Assembly (NCBI RefSeq): GCF_023078375.1
Contig: NZ_CP095554.1
Span: 2,690,001 to 2,754,000, forward strand
Length of the DNA stretch: 64,000 nucleotides
Direction of reading: 5' to 3'
DNA from: Roseomonas gilardii subsp. gilardii
GTDB taxonomy: Bacteria; Pseudomonadota; Alphaproteobacteria; Acetobacterales; Acetobacteraceae
Made by a program: the position numbers and the translations under genes. The number at the start of each line of letters is the position of its first letter. Position 1 is the first letter of the stretch. The notes beneath the pieces were generated by a model, which searched no databases, was not told where the DNA came from, and saw nothing but the letters and a program-made list of their open reading frames with translations. Below, in pieces: positions 1-9,900 of the stretch.

Positions 1-1660
<1,660 letters not shown>

Positions 1661-1853
1661 CTCCCCCACACCGCAGCCCCCCTCAACAAGGGGACACCGC
1701 GCGCAGCACCAAAGCGCACCCGCTCACCACACACACTCACACACCCACCCAACACGCCCCCTCAGAGCAGCCCGCACGCCACAACAGCAGCCTGCCCCAG
1801 ATCCCCCCATCACCCCAGCATCTGGTCGTACACACTACACCCGGTTCCCATCC
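1661..1853 (+). other. 23S-5S internal transcribed spacer
   Basis: About 190 bases of C- and A-rich spacer with short ac-repeat character around 1725-1760. I see no tRNA or gene in it. It belongs to the rRNA precursor and should carry processing signals. Confidence 0.6.
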
Positions 1854-1977
1854 GGTGGCCTGGTGGCCCTAGCGAGGCTGCCACACCCGATCCCATCCCG
1901 AACTCGGCCGTGAAACGCCTCAGCGCCCATGGTACTGCGTCTCAAGACGCGGGAGAGTCGGTCGCCGCCAGGCCGCC
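1854..1977 (+). rRNA. rrf: 5S ribosomal RNA
   Basis: The terminal helix is explicit: ggtggcctgg at 1854 pairs with ccaggccgcc ending at 1977. Internal landmarks of bacterial 5S are present (cccgatcccatcccgaactc and the gggagagtcgg region). Ends are set by the terminal helix and may be off by a few bases. It is the second rRNA of the same operon as the 23S. Confidence 0.93.
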
Positions 1978-2029
1978 CGATGGGAACCCAATCACAACTT
2001 ACGACCAGTTCAGCACACTCAGATCCCAA

Positions 2030-2106
<77 letters not shown>

Positions 2107-2164
2107 AAATCATTTCCCAAAAAATATGCGTCGCACCAGAATCTGCTCGTAAACCGATGCCGAT

Positions 2165-2201
2165 GTTCGTGGTTCCGAAGCGTTTCTCCAGAACCACGAA
2201 C
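2165..2201. terminator. Inverted repeat, candidate bidirectional terminator
   Basis: gttcgtggttc (2165-2175) and gaaccacgaac (2191-2201) form a perfect 11-bp stem with a 15-base loop. It lies between the end of the rRNA/tRNA operon and the end of the convergent dioxygenase gene, where a shared terminator is expected. No strong T-run follows on either strand, so function is inferred from placement. Confidence 0.5.
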
Positions 2202-2208
2202 CCGCCCA

Positions 2209-3003
2209 TCAGACCCGGAACTTGTAGTCCTTGCCCGGCTTCCGCTCGACATCCGGCGGAAAGCTCGCGCGCTTGTCCGCGAAATACTGCGCGCAATGGT
2301 CGCCGTCCGAGAGCAGGTTGTACGTCAGGTACAGGATCCGCCTCGCCGCATCCGTCATGTTCGCTTCCGAGGCGTGAGGGGCGTAGCTGTCGAAGAACAG
2401 CACGTCACCCGGCTCCGTCGGCACGGCAATAAGCTTGAATTTCGCCATCTGCTCGGTGCTCAACGGCTTCCATTCATCGCCGATCAATCCGGCCAGACGC
2501 GGCGCATCGGTCATCTGCAGGCAACCATTCTCTTCCGTGGCACGATCGATGCAGACCAGCGCCGTGACGAAGATCGGCGCATAGACGGACCAGCCGGCCT
2601 GCTGATCCTGATGCGGCTCGAAGCCTGCGCCGCCGGGCATCTTGAAGTTGATCTTGTCCTTGAAGAGCGTCACGGGTCCGCCCATCAGCTGCGCCACGGC
2701 CGCTTCCAGCCGGCTGTCGCGAACGAGATCCTTGAAGCCCTGATGAAAGGGGCAGAAGTTCTCGATGCGCTGGATCACACGCTCGCCGCTGCGCAGCAGG
2801 CTGTCCTCGCGATAGACCATGTGGCGCCCTGGCACCTCAGGAGCGGCCACCAGCTCATCTGTCCAGCGCGAGATCGCCCGCGCTTCCTCCGGACTGTAGA
2901 AGCCGCGCGCCGCGACCCATCCGGTCCTCGCGTAATGCGCCACGTCATCAGCGGAGAGGGGGGCTGCCTTTGTCGGGACGGAAAGCTTCAGAGTCTCGTT
3001 CAT
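2209..3003 (-). CDS. PhyH-family Fe(II)/2-oxoglutarate dioxygenase, possibly acting on AEP
   Basis: 264-residue soluble protein of the phytanoyl-CoA dioxygenase superfamily. The iron triad is visible: an HxD motif in PHQDQQAGW, and a distal His in FFDSYAPHASEAN; an Arg following (ARRILYLTYN) suits 2-oxoglutarate binding. The ATG at 3003 overlaps the TGA of the upstream nucleotidyltransferase (ATGA), so the two are translationally coupled. The same superfamily includes PhnY and related enzymes that hydroxylate C1 of 2-aminoethylphosphonate. Next to a PEP mutase operon, the best guess is modification of AEP or an AEP-lipid headgroup, but the substrate is not shown by sequence. A quinohemoprotein- or ectoine-type PhyH role cannot be excluded. 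Confidence 0.85.
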   Translation of the reverse strand: MNETLKLSVPTKAAPLSADDVAHYARTGWVAARGFYSPEEARAISRWTDELVAAPEVPGRHMVYREDSLLRSGERVIQRIENFCPFHQGFKDLVRDSRLEAAVAQLMGGPVTLFKDKINFKMPGGAGFEPHQDQQAGWSVYAPIFVTALVCIDRATEENGCLQMTDAPRLAGLIGDEWKPLSTEQMAKFKLIAVPTEPGDVLFFDSYAPHASEANMTDAARRILYLTYNLLSDGDHCAQYFADKRASFPPDVERKPGKDYKFRV

Positions 3004-3779
3004 GCCGGGCTCGCAACCTGAAGATGTGGAAGGATGACGTTCTCCGCACGGAGAACGTCCTCGGGAAAGTCGATCTCGGTCCAGGGCAGGTCGCTGATAT
3101 CCACGGCCTGGAAACGGGCCGGCTCGGCCAGGATCAGGTCGCGGATCGCCTCCTCGTATTCGACCTTCTTTTCGCCGCGCTGGACATAATCCTCGCACCG
3201 CGCCGCCAGAAGCCCCGCCATCTCTGGCGAGAAGCGGAAGAAGCCCACAGATTCGCCATGCCAGTCATGCATACGCTCCGGCCTCTTCCGGAAATCCACG
3301 ATCAGCCCATCCCGGAAACAGATCTTCACCGGTTCGTCCCCCGGCTCGATTTCCAGGTCCACCAGCAGGAGATTCTCGCCCGGCGCATGCAGGAGCCGGC
3401 CCAGCATGGCAGGATCGTAGAGAACATCGCCGTCCATCAGGAGCACCGGCCCACCCCACCGCAGCGTGTCCGCCTGCACGGCCAGTGACACGAGGCTACC
3501 CTGGCGGAAATCCGGGTTCTCCACGAAATGCACGCGATCCTGCCAGCCAAGACGCTCGACCTCTGCCCGGATCAGTTCTCCGTGATAGCCGATGGTGATG
3601 GCCACCTGGCGGATGCCATGCGCCTCCAGCGCGGCGAGGTGCCGGGCCAGGAGCGTGTGGCCGCCGAATTCCAGCAGGATCTTGGGCCTGTCATCGGAAC
3701 GGCCCAGGCGCTGTCCGACGCCAGCGGCCAGGATGATCGCGACCGCCTCACATTGCGGCACGGCAAGATATGACGACAA
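3000..3779 (-). CDS. Nucleotidyltransferase (GT-A fold), probable phosphonate cytidylyltransferase
   Basis: 259 residues, single nucleotidyltransferase domain. The N-terminal signature is intact: IILAAGVGQRL followed by RPKILLEFGG. The metal-binding LLMDGDVLYD is present around residue 120, and a second acidic site lies in WTEIDFPEDV near the C terminus. This is the LicC/PntC-like class that activates phosphocholine, sugars-1-phosphate or AEP as nucleotide derivatives. Divergent from the PEP mutase gene with 85 bases between them, and coupled to the downstream dioxygenase. In this setting CTP:AEP cytidylyltransferase (giving CMP-AEP) is the likely role; a sugar nucleotidyltransferase role is the alternative. 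Confidence 0.82.
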   Translation of the reverse strand: MSSYLAVPQCEAVAIILAAGVGQRLGRSDDRPKILLEFGGHTLLARHLAALEAHGIRQVAITIGYHGELIRAEVERLGWQDRVHFVENPDFRQGSLVSLAVQADTLRWGGPVLLMDGDVLYDPAMLGRLLHAPGENLLLVDLEIEPGDEPVKICFRDGLIVDFRKRPERMHDWHGESVGFFRFSPEMAGLLAARCEDYVQRGEKKVEYEEAIRDLILAEPARFQAVDISDLPWTEIDFPEDVLRAENVILPHLQVASPA

Positions 3780-3864
3780 ATCAAGGTTTCCGTTTCTGGC
3801 TTCCGGCCCATTGAACGATAAGGATGACAGTTCGATGTAGGCAAGACCGGCCGACGGTGTCCTC

Positions 3865-5562
3865 GTGCACCTGTCCCGGTTGTTGGGGAACCAAGCTTTG
3901 AGAAGTGATGTGGATCAGCTCGCCGCGCCGCGCCCGGACCAGTCGCGGCGGAAGGAGAGCCGCTTTGCCGCTCTGCGCCGGGAAATCACCTCGCCGACCC
4001 TTTCCTTCCTGATGGAGGCTCATGACGGCCTCTCCGCGAAGATCGTGGAAGAGGCGGGCTTCCGTGGTGTCTGGGCCTCCGGACTCACGACCTCCGCCGC
4101 GCTGGGCCTGCGTGACAGCAACGAGGCATCCTGGACCCAGGTGCTGGACGTGCTGGAATACATGTCCGATGCGACGACGCTGCCGATCCTGGTGGATGGC
4201 GATACGGGCCACGGCAACTTCAACAATGTCCGCCGCTTCGTGCGCAAGCTCTGCGAACGTGGCATTGCTGGCGTGTGCATCGAGGACAAGCTCTTCCCAA
4301 AGACCAACTCCTTCATCGGGGAGGCGCAGCCGCTCGCCGACATCGATGAGTTCTGCGGCCGCATCAAGGCCGGCAAGGACAGCCAGACGGATGATGACTT
4401 TGTCCTTGTCGCGCGTGTCGAGGCGCTGATCTCCGGTCACAGCATGGAGGAGGCGCTGCACCGGGCCGAGCGCTATCACGCGGCTGGCGCCGACGCGATC
4501 CTGATCCACTCCAAGAAGTCGAAGGCCGACGAGATCTTCACCTTCGCGGAACGCTGGGGCCATCGCTGCCCGCTCGTGATCGTGCCGACGATGTACTATG
4601 CGACGCCGACGGATCTGTTCCGCCAGGCGGGCATTTCCACCATCATCTGGGCCAACCACCTGCTGCGCGCCTCGATCACGGCGATGCGCGAGACGGCGGC
4701 GCGCATCCACGAGGATGAGTCGCTGATGCGCGTGGAAGGCAGCGTCGCCTCGGTGAAGGACATCTTCCGCCTTGCCGGCAATGCCGAGCTGGAGGAGGCC
4801 GAGAAGCGCTACCTCCCGGCCCGCGCCGCGGCAGGGGCGGTGGTCCTGGCCGCTTCCGCCGGCGAACTTGGCGGCCTCACCGCGGACCAGCCGAAATGCA
4901 TGGTCGATGTGCGCGGCCAGTCGCTGCTGCAGCGCCTGGTCGGCACGCTGCGCGAGAGTGGTGTCCGCGACGTGTCGGTGGTGCGTGGCTACCGCAAGGA
5001 AGCGGTCGCCATGTCCGGCGTGCGGATGATCGACAACGACCGGTACGCGGAAACGGGCGAGATCTGGTCGCTGGCCCAGGCCCGCGAGGCGATCAAGGGC
5101 GAGACGGTGATCGCCTATGGCGATGTGCTGTTCCGTCGCTACATCCTGGACAGCCTGCTCTCCTCCTCCGCCGACATTGTCGTGGCGGTGGATGCGCTGG
5201 ACAAGACGCAGGACGGCACCCGCCCGAACAAGCGCGATGGTGTGGTGGCCGACAAGCGCTTCTCCGGCGACTATCTCGACGACGCGCCGGCGCATCTCGT
5301 CTCCATGACGCATGGCGGCTCGGCCTCCGAGGAAAGCTGCGGCGAATGGATCGGCCTTGCCCGCTTCAGCGCCCGCGGGGCCCTGTGGCTGCAGGAGGAA
5401 CTCGACGCCATGGCGGCCGAGGGTCTATTGGAGGGCGGTGACATGCCGCTGCTGCTGACGCGCCTCGCCGCGAAGCATCCGGTGCGGGTGAAGTACTTCA
5501 CTGGGCACTGGCTCGACGTGGACACGCTGACCGACCTCGCCGAGGCCCGAAAATTCACCTGA
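3865..5562 (+). CDS. pepM: Phosphoenolpyruvate mutase fused to a nucleotidyltransferase domain
   Basis: Converts PEP to phosphonopyruvate, the C-P bond forming step of phosphonate synthesis. Residues about 40-315 are an isocitrate-lyase-type barrel with the PEP mutase signature [10 protein letters not shown] at 140-149 and the strongly conserved [18 protein letters not shown] region near 50-66. Residues about 321-565 are a second domain, nucleotidyltransferase-like: [16 protein letters not shown] and HWLDVD match its metal and substrate motifs. The nucleotide-binding loop reads [12 protein letters not shown] and lacks the conserved Arg and one Gly of LAAGxGxRL, so activity of this domain is doubtful. 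The start is uncertain: GTG 3865 gives the longest form, but GTG 3910 has a better upstream gagaag. First gene of the plus-strand AEP operon, four bases before ppd. Confidence 0.95.
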   Translation: MHLSRLLGNQALRSDVDQLAAPRPDQSRRKESRFAALRREITSPTLSFLMEAHDGLSAKIVEEAGFRGVWASGLTTSAALGLRDSNEASWTQVLDVLEYMSDATTLPILVDGDTGHGNFNNVRRFVRKLCERGIAGVCIEDKLFPKTNSFIGEAQPLADIDEFCGRIKAGKDSQTDDDFVLVARVEALISGHSMEEALHRAERYHAAGADAILIHSKKSKADEIFTFAERWGHRCPLVIVPTMYYATPTDLFRQAGISTIIWANHLLRASITAMRETAARIHEDESLMRVEGSVASVKDIFRLAGNAELEEAEKRYLPARAAAGAVVLAASAGELGGLTADQPKCMVDVRGQSLLQRLVGTLRESGVRDVSVVRGYRKEAVAMSGVRMIDNDRYAETGEIWSLAQAREAIKGETVIAYGDVLFRRYILDSLLSSSADIVVAVDALDKTQDGTRPNKRDGVVADKRFSGDYLDDAPAHLVSMTHGGSASEESCGEWIGLARFSARGALWLQEELDAMAAEGLLEGGDMPLLLTRLAAKHPVRVKYFTGHWLDVDTLTDLAEARKFT

Positions 5563-5566
5563 GACC

Positions 5567-6727
5567 ATGATCACAGCATTGGAGTTTCTCCACGAAGCCG
5601 GCAAAGCCGGCTTCGACTTCTATACGGGCGTGCCCTGTTCCTTCCTGACCCCGCTGATCAACGGCGTCCTGTCCGCGCCGGGCCTCGCCTATGTCGGCGC
5701 AGCCAGCGAGGGGGAGGCCGTGGCCATCGCCGCCGGCGCCTGGCTGGCGGGGCGGCGGACCGTGGTGATGTGCCAGAATTCGGGGCTGGGGAATGCGGTG
5801 AACCCGCTGACCTCGTTGAGCCACCCCTTCCGCATCCCGACCCTCTTCGTCACCACCTGGCGGGGAGAGCCGGGCATTCCGGACGAGCCGCAACACGAGC
5901 TGATGGGGGAGATCACCCAGGACCTGATCGCCCTGATGCGGCTGGAACAGGCGCCTTTCCCGGCCGGGCCCGCAGCCCTGGCACCGGCCCTGGCGCAGGC
6001 CGTCACCCGGATGGAGGCGACCGGGCTTCCCTATGCCTTCGTCATGCGCAAGGGCGACGTGGCCGACAGTCCGCTGGACCAGGCGTCGCGGCCCCTGCCG
6101 CCGCCAGGCCGGCGTTCGGATCACCCGGGGGAGGGCGAGCGCCCCACCCGTGCCGCCGTGCTGGAGCGCTTCCTCTCCATCGTGCCGGAGGAGGCGGCGG
6201 TGGTCGCCACCACCGGCAAATGCGGGCGGGAACTCTTCACCCTCGCGGACCGGGAGCAGCATCTCTATCAGGTCGGCTCCATGGGCGGGGCCAGTGGCAT
6301 GGGTCTGGGCATCGCCCTGAACAGCTCGCGCCTCGTGGTGGTGCTGGATGGTGACGGGGCGGCGCTGATGAAGCTCGGCAGCCTCGCCACGATCGGCGCC
6401 CATGCGCCGGAGCGGCTGGTCCATGTGATCCTGGACAATGGCGTGCACGACTCGACGGGCGGGCAGGCGACGGTCTCCGCCTCGGTGGATTTCGCCGGTG
6501 TCGCGCTGGCCTGCGGCTATCGCACCGCCGCCTCCTGCGCTTCCCTGGGCGGGTTCGAGGCCGCGTTCCGGCAGGCTCTGGCCACGGGCGGCCCGGCGCT
6601 GATCCATGCCCGGATCGCCCCCGGCTCCATGGCGAAGCTCGGCCGCCCGACCGTCAAGCCGCCGGAGGTGGCGCGGCGTTTCCGGGCCTTCCTCGCCCGG
6701 CCGCTCGCGGAGGCGGCTTCCGCGTGA
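5567..6727 (+). CDS. ppd: Phosphonopyruvate decarboxylase
   Basis: 386-residue thiamine diphosphate enzyme that decarboxylates phosphonopyruvate to phosphonoacetaldehyde, pulling the unfavourable PEP mutase reaction forward. The N-terminal half has the pyrimidine-binding domain with the catalytic-type Glu region (AASEGEAVAIAAG) and CQNSGLGNAVNPLTSL, typical of Ppd. The C-terminal half has the ThDP/Mg motif starting VLDGDGAALMKLG and ending LDNGVHDSTG. Length is normal for the family. It follows pepM by four bases, and its TGA overlaps the GTG of the next gene. Confidence 0.96.
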   Translation: MITALEFLHEAGKAGFDFYTGVPCSFLTPLINGVLSAPGLAYVGAASEGEAVAIAAGAWLAGRRTVVMCQNSGLGNAVNPLTSLSHPFRIPTLFVTTWRGEPGIPDEPQHELMGEITQDLIALMRLEQAPFPAGPAALAPALAQAVTRMEATGLPYAFVMRKGDVADSPLDQASRPLPPPGRRSDHPGEGERPTRAAVLERFLSIVPEEAAVVATTGKCGRELFTLADREQHLYQVGSMGGASGMGLGIALNSSRLVVVLDGDGAALMKLGSLATIGAHAPERLVHVILDNGVHDSTGGQATVSASVDFAGVALACGYRTAASCASLGGFEAAFRQALATGGPALIHARIAPGSMAKLGRPTVKPPEVARRFRAFLARPLAEAASA

Positions 6728-7725
6728 TCTGGTCCACCGCCCTCAGCCTCGTCATCGGCCTCGCCGCCTTCCTCACGCTGATCCTCACCAGCGACCCGGC
6801 CCAGATCCTGGCGCTGCTGCTCCAGACGGGCTGGGGCCTGCTGCTGGTGGCGGCGCTGCATGTGCCGCAGATCTTCTGCTCCGCCCTGGGCTGGCAGCCG
6901 CTGATCGAGGACCCGCGCAAGCCGGGGCTGCTGGCGCTCACCAAGCTGCGCTGGGTGCGGGAATCCGCCAATGCCATGCTGCCCTTCGTGCAGGTGGCAG
7001 GAGAGCTGGCGCGGGCGCAGCTCCTGCTCCGCCGCGGGGTCGGACGCATCCGCGTGGTGGCCAGCATCGCCGTCGATCTCGCCACGGAGATGGCCTCGCA
7101 GATCGTCTTCTCCCTGATGGGCGTGGCCGTGCTGCTGCTGATCCCGCATGAGGGCGGCGACACGGTGACGCACTGGCTGATCGCGGCCACGCTGCTCGGC
7201 GGTGGGCTGACTGTGGCCTTCATGCTGGCGCAGCGCTTCGGCCTGTTCCGGCTGGTTGAGAAGATGCTGCCGCGCTTCGCCGCCCGGGCGGGCTGGGCCT
7301 CGCTGGGGGACATGACCGGGCTGAACGAGGCCGTGCTGCGCCTCTACCGCCAGCCGTCGCATCTCTGGCGCAGCGGCGCGGGGCACCTGGCCTCCTGGCT
7401 GATCGGCGTCGTGGAAACCTGGGCGGCGATGTGGCTGCTGGGCATCGAGGCCGGCTTCGCCGAGGCCATGGTGATCGAGAGCCTGGGCCAGGCGGTGCGC
7501 AGCGCCGGCTTCTTCATCCCTGGCGCGCTGGGGGTGCAGGAGGGCGGCTATGTCCTGCTTTGCGGCCTGTTCGGCATTCCGGCCGACCAGGCCCTGGCCC
7601 TGGCGCTGATCCGGCGGCTGCGCGACATGGCCCTGGGCCTGCCGGGGCTGATCGTCTGGCGCTGGGATGCCTCGGGGCCGGGCTTCGGCGGCCCCGCTTT
7701 GGCCGGTGGAATGGGAAAGCACTGA
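6724..7725 (+). CDS. hpnL: HpnL-like integral membrane protein (LPG synthase TM-region family)
   Basis: 333 residues with about eight hydrophobic segments, belonging to the UPF0104/lysylphosphatidylglycerol-synthase transmembrane family. The C-terminal region GFFIPGALGVQEGGYVLL followed by a final RLRDMALGLPGLIVW block matches the hopanoid-associated HpnL subgroup. Function of HpnL is not settled; a flippase or lipid-export role is usually proposed. The GTG at 6724 overlaps the ppd stop codon, and the AEP transaminase begins two bases after its stop, so it is an integral part of the phosphonate operon. This suggests a role in moving a phosphonate-headed or hopanoid lipid across the inner membrane. 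The family is certain; the exact HpnL assignment less so. Confidence 0.8.
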   Translation: MIWSTALSLVIGLAAFLTLILTSDPAQILALLLQTGWGLLLVAALHVPQIFCSALGWQPLIEDPRKPGLLALTKLRWVRESANAMLPFVQVAGELARAQLLLRRGVGRIRVVASIAVDLATEMASQIVFSLMGVAVLLLIPHEGGDTVTHWLIAATLLGGGLTVAFMLAQRFGLFRLVEKMLPRFAARAGWASLGDMTGLNEAVLRLYRQPSHLWRSGAGHLASWLIGVVETWAAMWLLGIEAGFAEAMVIESLGQAVRSAGFFIPGALGVQEGGYVLLCGLFGIPADQALALALIRRLRDMALGLPGLIVWRWDASGPGFGGPALAGGMGKH

Positions 7726-7726
7726 G

Positions 7727-8818
7727 ATGACGGCCGAACCGACCCCCATCCTCCTGACGCCGGGCCCGCTGACCACGCGGATCGAGACGCGGCGGGCCAT
7801 GCTGCGCGACTGGGGCTCGCGCGATCCGGGCTTCATCGCCCTGACCGCGGAGCTGCGGCAGCGGCTGCTGGATGTCGCGAAGGGGCAGGGGAGCCATGTG
7901 GCGGTGCCCCTCCAGGGCTCCGGCACCTTCATCGTCGAGGCCGCGATCGCCACGCTGATCGCGCCGGAGGACAAGCTGCTGGTCCTCTGCAACGGCGCCT
8001 ATGGCGAGCGCATGGTGACCATCGCCCGCCGCCTGGGGCGGCAGGTGGAGGCGCTGCGCTGGCCGGAGGACCGGGTGGCGGAGCCCGCCCGCGTCGCCGG
8101 GGCGCTGCGGGCCGACCCCGCCATCACCCATGTCGCCCTGGTCCATTGCGAGACGACCACCGGCATCCTGAACCCTCTGCCGGAGATCGCCGCCGCCGTG
8201 GCGGAGGCGGGGCGGCACCTGCTGCTGGATGCGATGAGCAGCTTCGGCGCCCTGCCGATCGACCTTTCCGCCCAGCCGGTGGCGGCGGTGCTGGCCTCCT
8301 CGAACAAATGCCTGGAGGGCGTGCCGGGGATCGGTTTCGCCCTGGTGCGCGAGGAGGTCCTGGCGGCGCGCAAGGGCAACAGCCCTTCCGTCAGCCTTGA
8401 CCTGGAGGCGCAGTGGCGCGGTTTCGAGGGCAATGGCCAGTGGCGCTTCACCCCGCCGGTGCAGGTGGTGGCCGCGCTGGTCGAGGCGCTGCGCCTGCTG
8501 GAGGCCGAGGGCGGGCCGGAGGCGCGCCGGGCGCGCTACGGCAACAATCTCCGCACCCTGCTGGCGGGGATGCGGCGCCTGGGCTTCGAACTCTACCTCG
8601 ATGAGGCAGTGCAGGCGCCCATCATCGCCACCTTCCGCTCACCGGAGGGATTCGACTTCCGGCGCTTCTACGACGCGCTGGCGGAGCGGGGCTTCCTGAT
8701 CTACCCGGGCAAGCTGACCCAGGCGGAGAGCTTCCGCATCGGCTGCATCGGCGCGCTGGGGCAGGGGGAGTTCGAGCGGCTCCTCATCGCCGTGGAAGAG
8801 GTCCGGGCCTCCGCCTGA
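7727..8818 (+). CDS. phnW: 2-aminoethylphosphonate--pyruvate transaminase
   Basis: 363-residue fold-type I PLP enzyme interconverting phosphonoacetaldehyde plus alanine and AEP plus pyruvate. The start MTAEPTPILLTPGPLTTR is typical of PhnW. The PLP lysine is Lys194 in SSNKCLEGVPG, with Asp168 of LLLDAMSSFG as cofactor partner. No phosphonoacetaldehyde hydrolase (phnX) is present, while pepM and ppd are directly upstream, so it acts here in the biosynthetic direction making AEP. Last gene of the operon, two bases after hpnL. Confidence 0.95.
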   Translation: MTAEPTPILLTPGPLTTRIETRRAMLRDWGSRDPGFIALTAELRQRLLDVAKGQGSHVAVPLQGSGTFIVEAAIATLIAPEDKLLVLCNGAYGERMVTIARRLGRQVEALRWPEDRVAEPARVAGALRADPAITHVALVHCETTTGILNPLPEIAAAVAEAGRHLLLDAMSSFGALPIDLSAQPVAAVLASSNKCLEGVPGIGFALVREEVLAARKGNSPSVSLDLEAQWRGFEGNGQWRFTPPVQVVAALVEALRLLEAEGGPEARRARYGNNLRTLLAGMRRLGFELYLDEAVQAPIIATFRSPEGFDFRRFYDALAERGFLIYPGKLTQAESFRIGCIGALGQGEFERLLIAVEEVRASA

Positions 8819-8827
8819 AGCGGAGGC
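8807..8827. terminator. Hairpin at the phnW stop codon, candidate terminator
   Basis: gcctccgc (8807-8814) pairs perfectly with gcggaggc (8820-8827) around a five-base loop that contains the phnW stop. It separates two convergent operons. No T-run follows, so the assignment rests on structure and place. Confidence 0.5.
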
Positions 8828-8835
8828 ACCGGGGG

Positions 8836-9326
8836 TTATTGCAGGGCACCCCAGCGCGCCGTCGCGGGCTCCGCATTGGCCCATTTCCAGCCCGTTGCCT
8901 GCCGGCAGATCATGCCCAGGAAGGTCTGCGTCTCTCCTTCCACGGTCAGTGCCAGCTCACGGCAATGCGCCAGGGGGAGTCGATCTCCCGCACCACCTCG
9001 ACCTGTCCCTTGGCGTCGCTATAGCCGAAGGGCAGGTCGTGCTCGATCTTCCAGTCCACCCGCGTGCCGGGCGGCGCCGCTCCGGCCGCCGCGCTGATCG
9101 CGTCCTGCTCGCCCTGGTGCAGCTTGCGGGTCACGTATTTCACGGTCGCGTTGGTACCGGCCTCGACCCCCACCGCCACGGCATAGCCCACCGCCGGGTT
9201 CGTGGTCGCCGCCCCGGTCGCGATGCCGGCGATGCCGCCGACGACACCACCCGCGGAACTGCATCCCGCGAGCATCCCAGCGGACAGCAGAGCCAGCCAG
9301 CCCCCGGCTCTCCCTCCAGCCCTCAC
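8836..9326 (-). pseudogene. Lipoprotein paralogue with a -1 frameshift
   Basis: Small secreted lipoprotein similar along its length to the protein of the upstream gene. GTG 9326 overlaps the upstream stop (GTGA). A signal peptide ends in a clear lipobox MLAGC (Cys22), followed by a Gly/Ala-rich segment and a domain containing VVREID. The frame breaks near 8973-8977, a run of five G on the plus strand. Adding one C on the coding strand restores a C terminus ending ANAEPATARWGALQ, which parallels SAEPATERWGALQ of the neighbour. Uncorrected, the ORF ends at 8946. No function is known. Either a sequencing error or a recent frameshift. Confidence 0.7.
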
Positions 9327-9856
9327 TGCAGCGCGCCCCAGCGCTCGGTGGCGGGTTCGGCGCTGGCCCAGGACCAGCCCTCCTTGTTGCGGCAGATCGC
9401 GGCGGTGAAGAATTCCTGCTTCACGCCCTGCTTCGCCTCCTCCTCCACGGAGAAGATGATCTCGCGGCATTGCAGGTCCTTGCCGCCGATTTCGCGGACC
9501 ACGGTGACCTTGCCGTGCTGGTCGGGGAGGATGGCGGTGTCGTGGACGACCTTCCAGCTCGCCACCTGGCCCAGGGGCACAGGGCCGGCGGCATCGGCGA
9601 TGGCCTGCTGCTCGGTGTGCTGGGCCTTGCGGAAGGCGTATTGCAGCCCGGCCTGGGCGACCGCGCGGACGCCGAAGCCGATGCCGGTCGCCACGGCGCC
9701 GTTATCCGTCACCGCCGTCGCCAGGGCAGCGCCGCCGATACCGGCGACATCCGCCGTGCCTTCCTGCAGCAGGGACTGGCAGGCGCCGAGACCCAGCAGG
9801 GGCGTGAGAAGAAGCAGCCGGACAAGCCGGGGGTGGGAGCGACCGGAGGCTTCCAT
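9323..9856 (-). CDS. Putative lipoprotein of unknown function
   Basis: 177 residues with an N-terminal signal peptide (LVRLLLLTPLLGLGAC) and lipobox Cys26, so likely anchored to a membrane in the periplasm. The mature part has a glycine-rich hydrophobic stretch (GIGGAALATAVTDNGAVATG) reminiscent of glycine-zipper proteins, and a C-terminal domain with paired Cys (LQCREI and AAICRNKEGW). It is the intact member of a tandem pair with the next gene. It lies 44 bases after the CDP-alcohol phosphotransferase gene and is probably in the same transcript. I do not recognise a characterised family. Confidence 0.75.
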   Translation of the reverse strand: MEASGRSHPRLVRLLLLTPLLGLGACQSLLQEGTADVAGIGGAALATAVTDNGAVATGIGFGVRAVAQAGLQYAFRKAQHTEQQAIADAAGPVPLGQVASWKVVHDTAILPDQHGKVTVVREIGGKDLQCREIIFSVEEEAKQGVKQEFFTAAICRNKEGWSWASAEPATERWGALQ

Positions 9857-9900
9857 GCCGTGCCTGGGTATCCTTGGAGAAAGAAGAAGGTATGTGCTGG

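Noticed and set aside
7727-8818. PhnW as part of AEP degradation (phosphonatase pathway)
   Set aside because: No phosphonoacetaldehyde hydrolase or phosphonate transporter is present, and pepM and ppd are in the same operon, so the biosynthetic direction fits better.
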